NCBI RefSeq assembly: GCF_009859475.1
Contig: NZ_CP044549.1
Span: 62,001-126,000 of the forward strand
DNA from: Hydrogenophaga sp. BPS33
GTDB taxonomy: Bacteria; Pseudomonadota; Gammaproteobacteria; Burkholderiales; Burkholderiaceae_C
Reading direction: 5' to 3'
DNA length: 64,000 nt
Shown here piece after piece: positions 40,796 to 50,306 of the stretch (position 1 is its first letter; every line of letters starts with the position of its first letter). Below the pieces are notes generated by a model that worked only from the letters and a program-made list of their open reading frames with translations, was not told the DNA's origin and searched no databases. The translations under genes were made by a program, and so were the position numbers.

Positions 40796-43700
40796 ATGAG
40801 CCTCACCCCCCAAACCCGAGAACACTACAGCGCCCACATCCCCGCGCTGCACCTGCTCGTCAACCTGGGCTGGCATTTCCTCCCCACCGCAGAAGCTCTC
40901 GCGTTGCGCGGCGGCAGCACCCGCGAAGTCATCCTCAAACCCCGCCTCATCGAAGTTCTGCAAACCCGCCGCTTCGACTACAAGGGCGAAACCTTCCCAC
41001 TCTCCCCCAGCGGCATTGACCAGATCGTGCGCCAGGTGCAGGCGCTCAACCTCGCCGAAGGTTTGCTGCCCGCCAACGAGCGCCTTTACCAGATGCTCGC
41101 GCTGGGCGTGACCATCACCGAGTTCATGCCCGACGGCAAGAAGCACCAGCCCACCATTGCGCTGGTCGATTGGTACGACGTGACCTCCAACCGCTGGGAC
41201 GTCACCGAAGAGCTGCAGGTGCTCTCCACCCACGGCACGCACCACCGCGCGCCCGATGTCGTCGCGTATGTGAATGGCCTGCCGCTGGCCGTCATCGAAG
41301 CCAAACGGCCCGACGCTTCGCACACCGGCACCGCGATGGTGAACGAGGGCATCAGCCAGCAACTGCGCAACCAGCGCCCCGACGAAATTCCGCAGCTGTT
41401 CGCCTACGCTCAGTTGCTGTTCTCGGTGAGCCCTACCGAGGGCCGCTACGGCACCACCGGCACGCCGCTGAAGTTCTGGGCGCGTTGGCGCGAAGAAGCA
41501 TTCAGCGATGCGCAATTGAGCGAGTGGAAGAACCGGCCGCTCACGGCGGATGCGCAAAACGCGCTGCTCGCAGGCAAGCCAGGCAAGCTGCAAACCTATT
41601 TCCGCGCGTGGTGGTCGCAACCCTTGTTACCCACCGACCAAGACCGCCTGCTCGCCGCCTTGCTGCACCCGCAACGCGTGCTCGAGTTCCTGCGCCTCTT
41701 CGTGTTGTTCGACCGCAAGGCGGGCAAGGTGGTGGCGCGTTACCAGCAGTTCTTCGGCATTCGCGCCTTGCTCGAACGCATCGCCCAGCGCCGGCCCGAT
41801 GGTGGGCGCGAAGGTGGCGTGGTGTGGCACACCACCGGATCGGGCAAGAGCTTGACCATGGTGTTTCTCACCAAGGCGCTCGTGTTGCTCGCGAGCACGC
41901 AGGCCTGCCGCGTGCTGGTGGTCACCGACCGCCTCGATCTGGAAGACCAGCTGGCGCGCAACTTCATGAACAGCGGCGCGTTTGGCTCGGCCATCGCCAC
42001 CAAGAAAGAGGGCGAGCGCGCCAAGGTGGGTTCGGGCCGCGAATTGGCCAAGCGCATTGGCCAGGGCAACGAGCGGATCATCTTCACGCTGATCCACAAG
42101 TTCGCCACCGCGTCCAAACTGCCCGAGTGCCACAACCCCTCGGCCGATTTGATCGTGCTGGTGGACGAAGGGCACCGCAGCCATGGTGGCGAAACGCACG
42201 AGCGCATGCGCAAGGCGCTGCCGCGTGCCGCCTACGTGGCCTTCACGGGAACACCGCTGCTGAAGCAGGAAAAGACCGCCAACAAGTTCGGCCCGATCGT
42301 GCACGCCTACACCATGCAGCGCGCGGTGGAAGACGGCACGGTGGCACCGCTGCTGTACGAAGAGCGCGTGCCAGAGCTGGCAATCAACGAAGATGCGGTG
42401 AACCGCTGGTTCGACCGCATCACCGCCGCCCTGAGCCCCGAGCAAGCGGCCGACCTCAAGCGCAAGTTCGCGAACAAACAGGTGGTGTACGGCGCGGCCA
42501 ACCGCATCGAGCTGATCGCATGGGACATTGCGCAGCACTTCAGTGAGAACATTCACAAGCTGGCGCTGGGCCTCAAGGGGCAGGTGGCCACGGCGAGCAA
42601 GCTCGAAGCCATTCGCTACAAGCAGGCGCTGGACGCGACGGGCCTGGTGAGCAGTGCGGTGATCATCTCGGCGCCCGACAGCCGCGAAGGCAACACCGAG
42701 CTGGACGAGAGCACGGTGCCCGAGGTGCAGAAGTGGTGGAACACGCATGTGGGCCGCAACGCCGAGCAGTATGAAGAGCAGGTGCTGCAGGCCTTCGGCA
42801 GCGATGGCGCACCCGACCTGCTGATCGTGGTGGACCGCCTGCTCACCGGCTTTGACGAGCCGCGCAATACGGTGCTCTACATCGACAAGCCCTTGAAGGC
42901 GCACAACCTGATCCAGGCGGTGGCGCGGGTGAACCGCCTGCACGAAGCCAAGCGCTATGGCGTGCTGGTGGATTACCGAGGCATTCTGAAAGAGCTGGAC
43001 ACGGCGGTGCGCGCGTACCAGGACCTGGAGACGCGCACGCAGGGTGGCTATGAGCTCGCCGACATCGAAGGGCTGTACCAGCAGATCAGCACGGAATACA
43101 AGCGCTTGCCGGGGCTGCACGATGCGCTGTTTGCCGTCTTCGCCGACGTGAAGAACCTGCGGGATCCGGAGCAGTTCCGGCAGGCGCTGATGCCGCGCCA
43201 TGCGAACGATGAGGACGGCCAGGCCTACGACACGCGGCAGAAGGTGCGAGAGGATTTTTACGAAGCGTTGACCGCGTTTGGCCTGTGCCTGCAAACGGCA
43301 CTATCTTCGCGCAGCTTCTTCGAAGACCACCGCTTCTCGGAAGCCACGGTGACCCGCTACAAGGAGGACCTGCGCTTCTTCACCGAGCTGCGCGCGATCG
43401 CCCGCCGCGATGCGCTGGAGACGGTGGACTACAGCGTGTACGAAGCGCAACTTCGCCGCCTGGTGGACCAACAGGTGATCGGCCACCAGGTGCGCGAGCC
43501 AGAGGGCGTGTACATGGTCCACCGGTTGGGCCAGCCCGAAACGCCCGAAACCTGGAGCGAAGAAAAAACGCGCAACGAAACGGACATGATCCGCACGCGT
43601 TTGAAGAAAACCATCGAGCAGGATCTGGCGGACGACCCCTACGCGCAAAAGGTGTTTGCCGAGTTGCTCAAGCAGGCGATTGCCGAGGCCGAAGCGATGT

Positions 43701-44080
43701 TCGACCACCCGTTGAAGCAGTACGCGTTGTTCAAGAAATTCGAAGAGCAAGTGGAGAGGCGCGACGTGGGTCGCATGCCGGAGGCGTTGGGGGACAACCC
43801 GCACGTGCGCGCGTACTTCGGCATCTGCCGCCTGGTGTTGGGTGAGGAGGCCTTTGCGCAAGCCGACGAGGCCGCGCTGGTCCAGCAGGCGCACGAGATG
43901 CACGGCGTGGTGCAGCAGGCCGTGGCCGAACATTCGCTGAACCCGCAGAACATCGAAACCGCCATCGCCAAGGCGCTGTTGCCCCAGCTGTTTGGCCTGA
44001 TGGGGCTGGACAAGGCCAAGCAGGCGATCGACGAGGTGATCCAGGTCACACGGGTCGGGCTTTCCAGACATGGGCGCTGA
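40796..44080 (+). CDS. hsdR: Type I restriction endonuclease subunit HsdR
   Basis: 1094 residues. The N-terminal PD-(D/E)xK nuclease shows APDVVAYVNGLPLAVIEAKRP-type residues (Asp...Glu-Ala-Lys). The SF2 translocase has Walker A HTTGSGKSLTM, DEGH box VLVDEGHRSHGG, FTGTPL and the later YIDKPLKAHNLIQAVARVNR. The C-terminal helical domain binds the methylase. The ATG at 40796 was chosen; the frame is open 33 codons upstream but that part is not HsdR-like. No break seen, so the system looks intact. Confidence 0.95.
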   Translation: MSLTPQTREHYSAHIPALHLLVNLGWHFLPTAEALALRGGSTREVILKPRLIEVLQTRRFDYKGETFPLSPSGIDQIVRQVQALNLAEGLLPANERLYQMLALGVTITEFMPDGKKHQPTIALVDWYDVTSNRWDVTEELQVLSTHGTHHRAPDVVAYVNGLPLAVIEAKRPDASHTGTAMVNEGISQQLRNQRPDEIPQLFAYAQLLFSVSPTEGRYGTTGTPLKFWARWREEAFSDAQLSEWKNRPLTADAQNALLAGKPGKLQTYFRAWWSQPLLPTDQDRLLAALLHPQRVLEFLRLFVLFDRKAGKVVARYQQFFGIRALLERIAQRRPDGGREGGVVWHTTGSGKSLTMVFLTKALVLLASTQACRVLVVTDRLDLEDQLARNFMNSGAFGSAIATKKEGERAKVGSGRELAKRIGQGNERIIFTLIHKFATASKLPECHNPSADLIVLVDEGHRSHGGETHERMRKALPRAAYVAFTGTPLLKQEKTANKFGPIVHAYTMQRAVEDGTVAPLLYEERVPELAINEDAVNRWFDRITAALSPEQAADLKRKFANKQVVYGAANRIELIAWDIAQHFSENIHKLALGLKGQVATASKLEAIRYKQALDATGLVSSAVIISAPDSREGNTELDESTVPEVQKWWNTHVGRNAEQYEEQVLQAFGSDGAPDLLIVVDRLLTGFDEPRNTVLYIDKPLKAHNLIQAVARVNRLHEAKRYGVLVDYRGILKELDTAVRAYQDLETRTQGGYELADIEGLYQQISTEYKRLPGLHDALFAVFADVKNLRDPEQFRQALMPRHANDEDGQAYDTRQKVREDFYEALTAFGLCLQTALSSRSFFEDHRFSEATVTRYKEDLRFFTELRAIARRDALETVDYSVYEAQLRRLVDQQVIGHQVREPEGVYMVHRLGQPETPETWSEEKTRNETDMIRTRLKKTIEQDLADDPYAQKVFAELLKQAIAEAEAMFDHPLKQYALFKKFEEQVERRDVGRMPEALGDNPHVRAYFGICRLVLGEEAFAQADEAALVQQAHEMHGVVQQAVAEHSLNPQNIETAIAKALLPQLFGLMGLDKAKQAIDEVIQVTRVGLSRHGR

Positions 44081-44810
44081 GCCGAGCGTGCACGCCATCG
44101 CGTATGGCGATGAGCGCATCCAATTTTCGGTGCGGTTTCTGCCGCGACCGCAAAGGCGGGTGGCGATTCACGTGTTGCCCGATGGTGCAGTGCAGGTGGA
44201 CGCGCCCGAGGGCACGGCGCTGTCGGCGGTGAAGCACGCCGTGCGCCAACGCGCCAGCTGGGTGTGGCGGCAATCGCAGGCGGTACATGCACGTCAGCTT
44301 CATGTGCTGCCACGCGAATACGTGAGCGGCGAAACGCATGTCTACCTGGGGCGGCGCCATGTGTTGAAGGTACTGCCTGCGCAGGGCCAGGCGATGGGTG
44401 TGCGTTTGTGGCGCGGGCGGCTGGAAGTGACCACAGACCAGCGCGACGCGGCCACGGTGCGCCGCCTGCTGGAGCGGTGGTACCGGGCGCGGGCCACGGA
44501 GGTGTTTGCGCGGGTGCTGGAGGAGATGGCTTCCCGCATGCGCCTGGGCCATGCGTTGCCAACGGTTCGCCTGCGATCGATGAAGACCCAATGGGGCAGT
44601 TGCTCACCCCGTGGCGAGCTGCTGCTCAACCCGTCGCTTGTGAAGGCACCGAAGGCCTGCATCGAGTACGTGGTCGCGCACGAGCTGTGCCACTTGAAGG
44701 AGCACAACCACAGCGAACGCTTCTACCGCTTGCTGAGCCGCACCTTGCCCGACTGGGTCGCGCGCAAGGAGGAGCTGGACGAGTTGGCGCAGCGGTTGTT
44801 GAACCGATGA
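44070..44810 (+). CDS. YgjP-like zinc metallopeptidase (DUF45/M48-type)
   Basis: 246 residues. The C-terminal half has the zinc site HELCHLKEHNHSERFYRLL (HExxH plus a downstream His), preceded by RLRSMKTQWGSCSPRGELLL, the hallmark WGSC motif of the DUF45/YgjP family. Homologues are frequent next to hsdR and are named as metal-dependent hydrolases; their substrate is unknown to me. It overlaps the hsdR end by 11 bp, so it belongs to the restriction operon. Confidence 0.88.
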   Translation: MGAEPSVHAIAYGDERIQFSVRFLPRPQRRVAIHVLPDGAVQVDAPEGTALSAVKHAVRQRASWVWRQSQAVHARQLHVLPREYVSGETHVYLGRRHVLKVLPAQGQAMGVRLWRGRLEVTTDQRDAATVRRLLERWYRARATEVFARVLEEMASRMRLGHALPTVRLRSMKTQWGSCSPRGELLLNPSLVKAPKACIEYVVAHELCHLKEHNHSERFYRLLSRTLPDWVARKEELDELAQRLLNR

Positions 44811-44817
44811 ATTTCGC

Positions 44818-45306
44818 TCAAGCCTTCGCTGGCACCGGCGCAATGTCGAAGTGCAACACGTCCTCGCGCACACCCAGCTTGGTGTAGAGCGCAATCGCCG
44901 GATCGTCTCCGTGGTCCGCCTGCACGAAGATGACGTAGATGCCCCGCTCCGCGGCCAGCATCTGGAGCCGCAGGATCAACCCGGTGGCGACGCCGCGCCG
45001 GCGCCAGGCTTCTTCCACCGCCAGGTCGTAGATGTAGAACTCGGAACGTGCCTGCTCGAATTTGGGCAGCACGTATCCCGCCAGAGCGCCGATCACGCGG
45101 TCGCCGGCGGTGGCGACGATGGCCACGAAGGTGTCGCTGCCGAGCAGGCGCTGCAGGTACGGGTCGTCGGGCTGCCGGGCACTGTAGGTGGGCACGTCAT
45201 CGAACTCTCGCCCGAACAGGTGAAGCATGGCGCGGGCTGTGCTGGTGTCTTGAGCGCCGAGCACGCGAATCTGGAAGGCTTCGTGGTTCGACGATGGGTT
45301 CGGCAC
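44818..45306 (-). CDS. GNAT acetyltransferase of the AAC(3)-I type
   Basis: 162 residues of GNAT fold. The run of family segments [59 protein letters not shown] and [19 protein letters not shown] closely follows aminoglycoside 3-N-acetyltransferase I (aacC1/gentamicin type). The acetyl-CoA loop is RRRGVATG. The GTG at 45306 was chosen because AAAGGAG lies 5 bp upstream and the length then matches AAC(3)-I; an ATG at 45345 would overlap the previous gene. It is not in an integron cassette here but third in an operon behind a nucleotidyltransferase. Actual drug activity is not known from sequence. Confidence 0.83.
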   Translation of the reverse strand: MPNPSSNHEAFQIRVLGAQDTSTARAMLHLFGREFDDVPTYSARQPDDPYLQRLLGSDTFVAIVATAGDRVIGALAGYVLPKFEQARSEFYIYDLAVEEAWRRRGVATGLILRLQMLAAERGIYVIFVQADHGDDPAIALYTKLGVREDVLHFDIAPVPAKA

Positions 45307-45323
45307 AACGGCTCCTTTCGTGT

Positions 45324-46019
45324 TCAATCCTTGGGGGATCGACATAGGCTGCGCAGGCGCTGCAACACAACGCCCGCGCGCTCGGGCTCGGCCACCAGCC
45401 CCGGCAACACATTGGCGAAGTCGGGGTTGTTGAGCAATCGTGCGAATGCATCTCCCATCGCCTGTCGCACTTCTTCAGGCGCATCAGCCATTTCCGCACC
45501 GAGTTCTTCGCGACCGTCCACGATGTTCAGCACGTCCTCCAAATCATGGCTGCTGAGAAAGTCGCCACCACCTCTGCTCGCAAATGCTTCCAGCTTGGTC
45601 GCGACAAAAGCCACGGCACTGACCAAGCGGATCGTCACGCCATCACCAAGGTCTACGGATGCTGCGGTTGCCACGGCATACGGGTACCAGCGGTTGGAAA
45701 ACCCCAGTATCTCGGGCTGCACCGGCATCAGATCGAAGAGAACGCCGGATGGCTTGTGGGTCCAGCGACAAATCACATCGCTCGTGACGTCGCGAGCAAA
45801 GCCGCGTTGCGCCACGGCTTCTTCAATGCGGTGAAACGTTGCACGGCTCGCGCTCACGATGGCATCCACATCGCGCGTGGCGCGCACGCTGTCGGCCAAT
45901 GGGTCGGTCACCAACAGACCGGCGACCGCACCGCCCACGAACACCACCTGTTCGCGCAGATCGCCCAGCGCCGATGCGATTTCTCGCAAATAAGGCAGGT
46001 TCGGGTCATTCGTCCGCAT
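45324..46019 (-). CDS. Nucleotidyltransferase-like protein (AbiEii-type fold), second gene of a two-gene module
   Basis: 231 residues. The N-terminal nucleotidyltransferase core is [20 protein letters not shown] followed by [14 protein letters not shown]; the DVD pair stands for the catalytic Asp pair. [19 protein letters not shown] and [18 protein letters not shown] are also typical of AbiEii-like proteins. The start 46019 was chosen because AGGGA lies 7 bp upstream; ATG 46037 is also in frame. It overlaps the winged-helix gene. A toxin-antitoxin-like role is plausible but unproven. Confidence 0.75.
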   Translation of the reverse strand: MRTNDPNLPYLREIASALGDLREQVVFVGGAVAGLLVTDPLADSVRATRDVDAIVSASRATFHRIEEAVAQRGFARDVTSDVICRWTHKPSGVLFDLMPVQPEILGFSNRWYPYAVATAASVDLGDGVTIRLVSAVAFVATKLEAFASRGGGDFLSSHDLEDVLNIVDGREELGAEMADAPEEVRQAMGDAFARLLNNPDFANVLPGLVAEPERAGVVLQRLRSLCRSPKD

Positions 46020-46554
46020 GGGAGATCCCTGCTTCATGCTGCATCAACTCGCTCTTCAGCAGTTGGGTTGCCAACGTGCGCTCGCGCGCGCGCCCCGTGC
46101 GCAAGGCGTCCAGCAAAGCCAGCAGGCGGTGCAGTGCAGGATCGGCCAATGCGGCCTGGGGCGCAGACCGGTAGAGCGGTGAAAGCGTTGGGCCTTTGGC
46201 AACGCCCGATGGATGTGCCCAGACAGGCGCTTCTCCCACGGCAGCCGTCACGTGGCTGGCCAGCGGCTCTACGCCGAATGAGGTCGGAATGCCGCGCTTG
46301 ACGGGGCCCGGCGTCGCCGGCCATATGTAGCGCACACCATGCTGCATGAACTCCAACAGGTTGGGCCGCACGGGTGACCACTCGCCGCGCGAAGGCGATA
46401 CCGCCAATCCTGATGCCACGGCGCGTTTCGCGCTGGCATGCGCCTCAGAGGCGCTCATGACCAAGGCTTCACCCAACGCGGCGTAGGTCCAGCGCTGCGG
46501 GGGATGCGCCGCCACTTTCAACAACACCAGCAGGTCTTGGGGTTTGAGGTCCAT
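46006..46554 (-). CDS. Winged-helix protein upstream of the nucleotidyltransferase
   Basis: 182 residues. The N terminus MDLKPQDLLVLLKVAAHPPQ with WTYAALGEALVMSASEAHAS and AKRAVASGLAVSPSRGEWSP forms a winged helix; the rest (LLEFMQHGVRYIWPATPGPV) is conserved with neighbours of this kind but has no named function. It is probably the repressor/antitoxin of the pair. Translation starts 10 bp after a perfect 28-bp palindrome. The end overlaps the nucleotidyltransferase by 14 bp. Confidence 0.72.
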   Translation of the reverse strand: MDLKPQDLLVLLKVAAHPPQRWTYAALGEALVMSASEAHASAKRAVASGLAVSPSRGEWSPVRPNLLEFMQHGVRYIWPATPGPVKRGIPTSFGVEPLASHVTAAVGEAPVWAHPSGVAKGPTLSPLYRSAPQAALADPALHRLLALLDALRTGRARERTLATQLLKSELMQHEAGISHADE

Positions 46555-46563
46555 GCTTCGATC

Positions 46564-46591
46564 ATATTCGCTATTCGCGAATAGCGAATAT
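46564..46591. promoter_or_regulatory. Perfect 28-bp palindrome upstream of the winged-helix gene
   Basis: Self-complementary across all 28 bp, built from two TATTCGC units facing two GCGAATA units. It lies 9 bp before the start at 46554, so it is the expected operator of the winged-helix protein and covers the likely promoter. Confidence 0.7.
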
Positions 46592-46620
46592 CCACACCAA
46601 ACCCGTCACCGCGGCAGGCC

Positions 46621-49600
46621 TCAGACCTCCGCCACCTCCTGCCCCGCGACCCGCTCTGCCCGCAATGCGCTCCACCGCGCCCGCGCGCTCACCACACTCG
46701 CGGCTTTGACATGGCCGTAACCCCGGATGGTCTCCGGCACACGGGCGAGCGCCAGGGCACGCTCCAGGCGGGCGTCGTCCAGATCCGCGATCTCGCGCTC
46801 GATCAGGGCCTGGTACTCCTCGATCAGGGCGCGTTCCATGCGGCGTTCCGCCGTGTGGCCGAACACGTCGAGCACCGTGCCGCGCAGGAACTTCAGGCGC
46901 GCGAGGACGGGGAACACAGCGCCCATCCACGCGCCAAAACGGCGTTTGCGCGGCGGGCCGCCTGCCGCGTCCAGCACCGGTGGCGCGAGGTGGTATTGCA
47001 GCTTCAAGGGACCTTCGAACGCGGCTTCCAGTTGCGCCTTGAACGCCGGGTCGCTGTACAGCCGCGCCACCTCGTATTCGTCTTTGTAGGCCATGAGCTT
47101 GTAGATGTTGCTGGCCACCACCTTGCTCAGCCGGTCGCCGCCCACCGTGCGGGCTTCCGCCTCGCGCACGCGTTCGACCACGGCCGCGTAGCGCGCCGCA
47201 TACGCCGCGTTCTGGTAGGCGGTGAGCAAGCCCACGCGGCGTTTCACCAGCTGCGCCAGACTTTGCGGGCGGTGCAGGGTGATGGCTTGCGCGGGTTGCG
47301 CCAGACGGTGCACGCGCTCGGGGTCGATGGCGGCCAACCGGCCCCACTGGAAGGCCTGCACGTTGGCGGCCACGGCCACGCCGTTGAGTTCGATCGCGCG
47401 CAGCAAAGCTTGCAGCGACAGTGGCAGCGCACCTCGCTGGAACGCCAGGCCGAGCAGGAACAGGTTGGCGCCGATGGCATCGCCCAGCAACGCGGTGGCC
47501 AGGGCCGTGGCGTCGTGGAACTCGGCGCGCTCGCCCGTCGCTTCGCGGATCAGGCCTTGCAGATCGTCGGCGGGGAATTGCCAGTCGGGGTCGCGCGCGA
47601 ACGGGCCTGCCGGTTGCTCGTGCCGGTTGACCACCGCCAGCGTGCGGCCGGGGCGCATCTTGGCGAGCGCATCGGCCGCGCCGGCGGTGAGCATGTCGCA
47701 GGCAAGGATGAGGTCGGCCTCGCCGGTGGCAATGCGTTGCGCGCGCAGTTGCGCCGGCTGCCCGGCCAGGCGCACGTGCGAGGTGACCGCGCCGTTCTTC
47801 TGGCTCATGCCGGTCATGTCGAGCACGCTGGCGCCCTTGCGCTCCAGATGGGCCGCCATGCCGATCAGCGCGCCGATGGTGATCACGCCCGTGCCGCCGA
47901 TGCCGGTAATGAGGATGTTGAAGGGCTGCGCGAGCGAAGGCGCGCTGGGCAGCGGCAAGGTGGAAAAATCGGGCAGCTCGCGCGCGGCGGCTTTTGCCCG
48001 GCGCGGTGTGGCACCGCTGACGGTGACGAAGCTGGGGCAGAAGCCCTTGAGGCACGACAGGTCCGCGTTGCAGGACGACTGGTCGATCGCGCGCTTGCGG
48101 CCGAGTGGTGTTTCCTTGGGCAGGATGGCGGTGCAGTTGGATTGTTGCCCGCAGTCGCCGCAGCCTTCGCACACGGCTTCGTTGATGAACACGCGCTCGG
48201 TGGCCTGCGGGTATTCCTTCTTCTTGCGCCGACGGCGTTTCTCGGCGGCACAGGTCTGGTCGTACACGATCACGCTCACGCCGGGCACGTCGCGCAGGGC
48301 GCATTGCACCGCGTCGAGTTCGGCGCGGTCGTGCAGGGTGGCCTGCCCGGGCAGGCCGGTGCGATCGGCGTAGCGGCCCAGGTCTTCGGTGACGACGGCG
48401 ATGCGCTGCACGCCTTCGGCGCTCAACTGGCGCGCGATCTCGCGCACGCCGATGGGGCCGTCCACCGGCTGTCCGCCGGTCATGGCGACGGCGTCGTTGT
48501 AGAGCACCTTGTAGGTGATGTTCACCGGCATCGTGCGGTTGGCGGCCACGGCGGCGCGGATCGCGAGATAGCCCGAGTGGTAGTAGGTGCCGTCGCCCAG
48601 GTTGGCGAACACGTGCGGCACCTGGCTGAACGCCGAGGCGCCGATCCAGGGCGCGCCTTCGCCGCCCATTTGCGTGGTGAGTTTGTTGAACTCGGGGTAG
48701 ATGGCGGTGGCCATCACGTGGCAGCCGATGCCGGCCAGCGCGAAACTGCCTTCGGGCACGCGCGTGCTGGTGTTGTGGGGGCAGCCCGAGCAGTACCAGG
48801 CCGGGCGCGTGGGCGTGGCCACGGCACGTTGCAGCAAGCGGTCCTTGGCTTCGAGGAAGTCGAGCCGCGACTGGATCAGGTCTTCGGTGTGTGTCTCCAG
48901 CCCCAGGCGGCGGATGCGCGCGGCGATCACGCGCGCCACCTGCGCGACCGAGAAATCGCCCGTGGCCGAGAGCAGCCAGTCGCCACGGCCGCGCGGGTTG
49001 TGCACGTCCCACTCGCCGCGCTCGTCGAACTTGCCAATCACGCGCGGGCGCACGTCCTCGCGCCAGTTGTAGAGCTGTTCCTTGAGCTGGTACTCGACCA
49101 CCTGGCGCTTCTCTTCGACCACCAGGATTTCTTCCAGTCCGCGCGCGAACTCGCGGATGCCTTCGGGCTCCAGCGGCCAGGGCATGGACACCTTGAACAG
49201 GCGAATGCCGATGGTGGCGGCCAGCGCTTCGTCGATACCGAGTTCTTCCAGCGCTTCGAGCACGTCGAGGTAGCTCTTGCCCGAGGCCACGATGCCCAGC
49301 CGCGCGCCGGGCGCATCGATGGTCACGCGGTTGAGCCGGTTCTCGCGCGCATACGCCATGGCGGCGTAGATCTTGTGGTCCTGCATCAGCGCTTCCTGCT
49401 TGCGCGCCTGCACGCCCAGCGTGTCGGTGGAGAGCCGGTTGTTCAGGCCCCCCTCGGGCAGCACGAATTCACCGGGCAGGCGCGTCTGCACCGCGAACGG
49501 GTCGGCGCTGATGGAGGCGCTGGACTCCACCGTATCGGCCAGGGCCTTGAAGCCCACCGCGCAACCGGAGAAGCGCGACATGGCCCAGCCGTGCAGGCCG

Positions 49601-50184
49601 AGTTCGATGTACTCCTGCACGTTGCAGGGGTAAAGCATGGGGATCATGGACGCGGCGAACACGTGGTCGCTCTGGTGCGGCAGGGTCGACGAGTAGGCGT
49701 TGTGGTCGTCCCCCGCGACCAGCAGCACGCCACCGTGGCGCGAGGTGCCGGCATGGTTCATGTGCTTGAAGACGTCGATGCTGCGGTCCACGCCCGGGCC
49801 CTTGCCGTACCAGAGGCCGAACACACCGTCGTAGTCGCTCTTGCCGAGCAGGAGCACCTGCTGGCTGCCCCACACCGCCGTGGCGGCCAGCTCTTCGTTG
49901 ACACCGGGCACGAAGCGCACGTGGTGCGCGTCGAGGTGCGGTTTCGCATGCCACAGGGCTTCGTCCAGTCCGCCCAGCGGCGAGCCCCGGTAGCCCGAGA
50001 CGAATCCCCCCGTGTGCAGGCCGGCGGCCTGGTCGCGCAGGCGCTGCATGAGCGGCAGGCGCACCAGGGCCTGGATGCCGCTGAGGTAGATCTCGCCGGT
50101 GGTGGCGGTGTATTTGTCCTCCAGCGTCACCTCGCGCAGAGCGGGGGGCGTGGGCGCGTGCAGCGCGTCGATGCGAGCGTTCAT
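46621..50184 (-). CDS. Fused indolepyruvate:ferredoxin oxidoreductase-family protein
   Basis: 1187 residues, thiamine-diphosphate 2-keto acid oxidoreductase in which alpha and gamma halves are fused. N-terminal pyruvate-oxidoreductase-like domain (SGYRGSPLGGLDEALWHAKP); thiamine-binding domain around residues 465-590 with GCPHNTSTRV, GIGCHVMATAIYPEF and GDGTYYHSGYL; a cysteine-rich part around 665-720 (CEGCGDCGQQSNC and CNADLSCLKGFCPSF) for two Fe4S4 clusters; then a gamma-type domain with GIGGTGVITIGALIGMAAHL. In betaproteobacteria such proteins break down aryl or branched 2-keto acids. Preceded by an acetolactate-synthase-like gene on the same strand. Confidence 0.93.
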   Translation of the reverse strand: MNARIDALHAPTPPALREVTLEDKYTATTGEIYLSGIQALVRLPLMQRLRDQAAGLHTGGFVSGYRGSPLGGLDEALWHAKPHLDAHHVRFVPGVNEELAATAVWGSQQVLLLGKSDYDGVFGLWYGKGPGVDRSIDVFKHMNHAGTSRHGGVLLVAGDDHNAYSSTLPHQSDHVFAASMIPMLYPCNVQEYIELGLHGWAMSRFSGCAVGFKALADTVESSASISADPFAVQTRLPGEFVLPEGGLNNRLSTDTLGVQARKQEALMQDHKIYAAMAYARENRLNRVTIDAPGARLGIVASGKSYLDVLEALEELGIDEALAATIGIRLFKVSMPWPLEPEGIREFARGLEEILVVEEKRQVVEYQLKEQLYNWREDVRPRVIGKFDERGEWDVHNPRGRGDWLLSATGDFSVAQVARVIAARIRRLGLETHTEDLIQSRLDFLEAKDRLLQRAVATPTRPAWYCSGCPHNTSTRVPEGSFALAGIGCHVMATAIYPEFNKLTTQMGGEGAPWIGASAFSQVPHVFANLGDGTYYHSGYLAIRAAVAANRTMPVNITYKVLYNDAVAMTGGQPVDGPIGVREIARQLSAEGVQRIAVVTEDLGRYADRTGLPGQATLHDRAELDAVQCALRDVPGVSVIVYDQTCAAEKRRRRKKKEYPQATERVFINEAVCEGCGDCGQQSNCTAILPKETPLGRKRAIDQSSCNADLSCLKGFCPSFVTVSGATPRRAKAAARELPDFSTLPLPSAPSLAQPFNILITGIGGTGVITIGALIGMAAHLERKGASVLDMTGMSQKNGAVTSHVRLAGQPAQLRAQRIATGEADLILACDMLTAGAADALAKMRPGRTLAVVNRHEQPAGPFARDPDWQFPADDLQGLIREATGERAEFHDATALATALLGDAIGANLFLLGLAFQRGALPLSLQALLRAIELNGVAVAANVQAFQWGRLAAIDPERVHRLAQPAQAITLHRPQSLAQLVKRRVGLLTAYQNAAYAARYAAVVERVREAEARTVGGDRLSKVVASNIYKLMAYKDEYEVARLYSDPAFKAQLEAAFEGPLKLQYHLAPPVLDAAGGPPRKRRFGAWMGAVFPVLARLKFLRGTVLDVFGHTAERRMERALIEEYQALIEREIADLDDARLERALALARVPETIRGYGHVKAASVVSARARWSALRAERVAGQEVAEV

Positions 50185-50266
50185 CGTGGGTCTCTCTGCG
50201 GCCTTGTGGGCACGCTTCGGTGAGGGACAGCGGCGGCGGGGTCACCACCACGCGTTGTCCGGAAAC

Positions 50267-50300
50267 GGTGCGCGCGCCACGGGTGGGCGGCGCGCGCACC
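50267..50300 (-). terminator. Strong hairpin after the acetolactate-synthase-like gene
   Basis: GGTGCGCGCGCC (50267-50278) pairs exactly with GGCGCGCGCACC (50289-50300), a 12-bp GC stem with a 10-nt loop, 6 bp after the stop of the upstream minus-strand gene. Only a short GTTTCC follows, so termination may be partial. Confidence 0.45.
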
Positions 50301-50306
50301 AGGGAA

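Noticed and set aside
41627..43294. 555-codon minus-strand frame
   Set aside because: Antisense shadow of hsdR; biased composition, no recognised domain.
46711..50223. Very long open frame (1170 codons) on the plus strand
   Set aside because: It is exactly antisense to the fused oxidoreductase gene, has His/Arg/Ala/Gly-rich composition and no motif; a GC-rich shadow.
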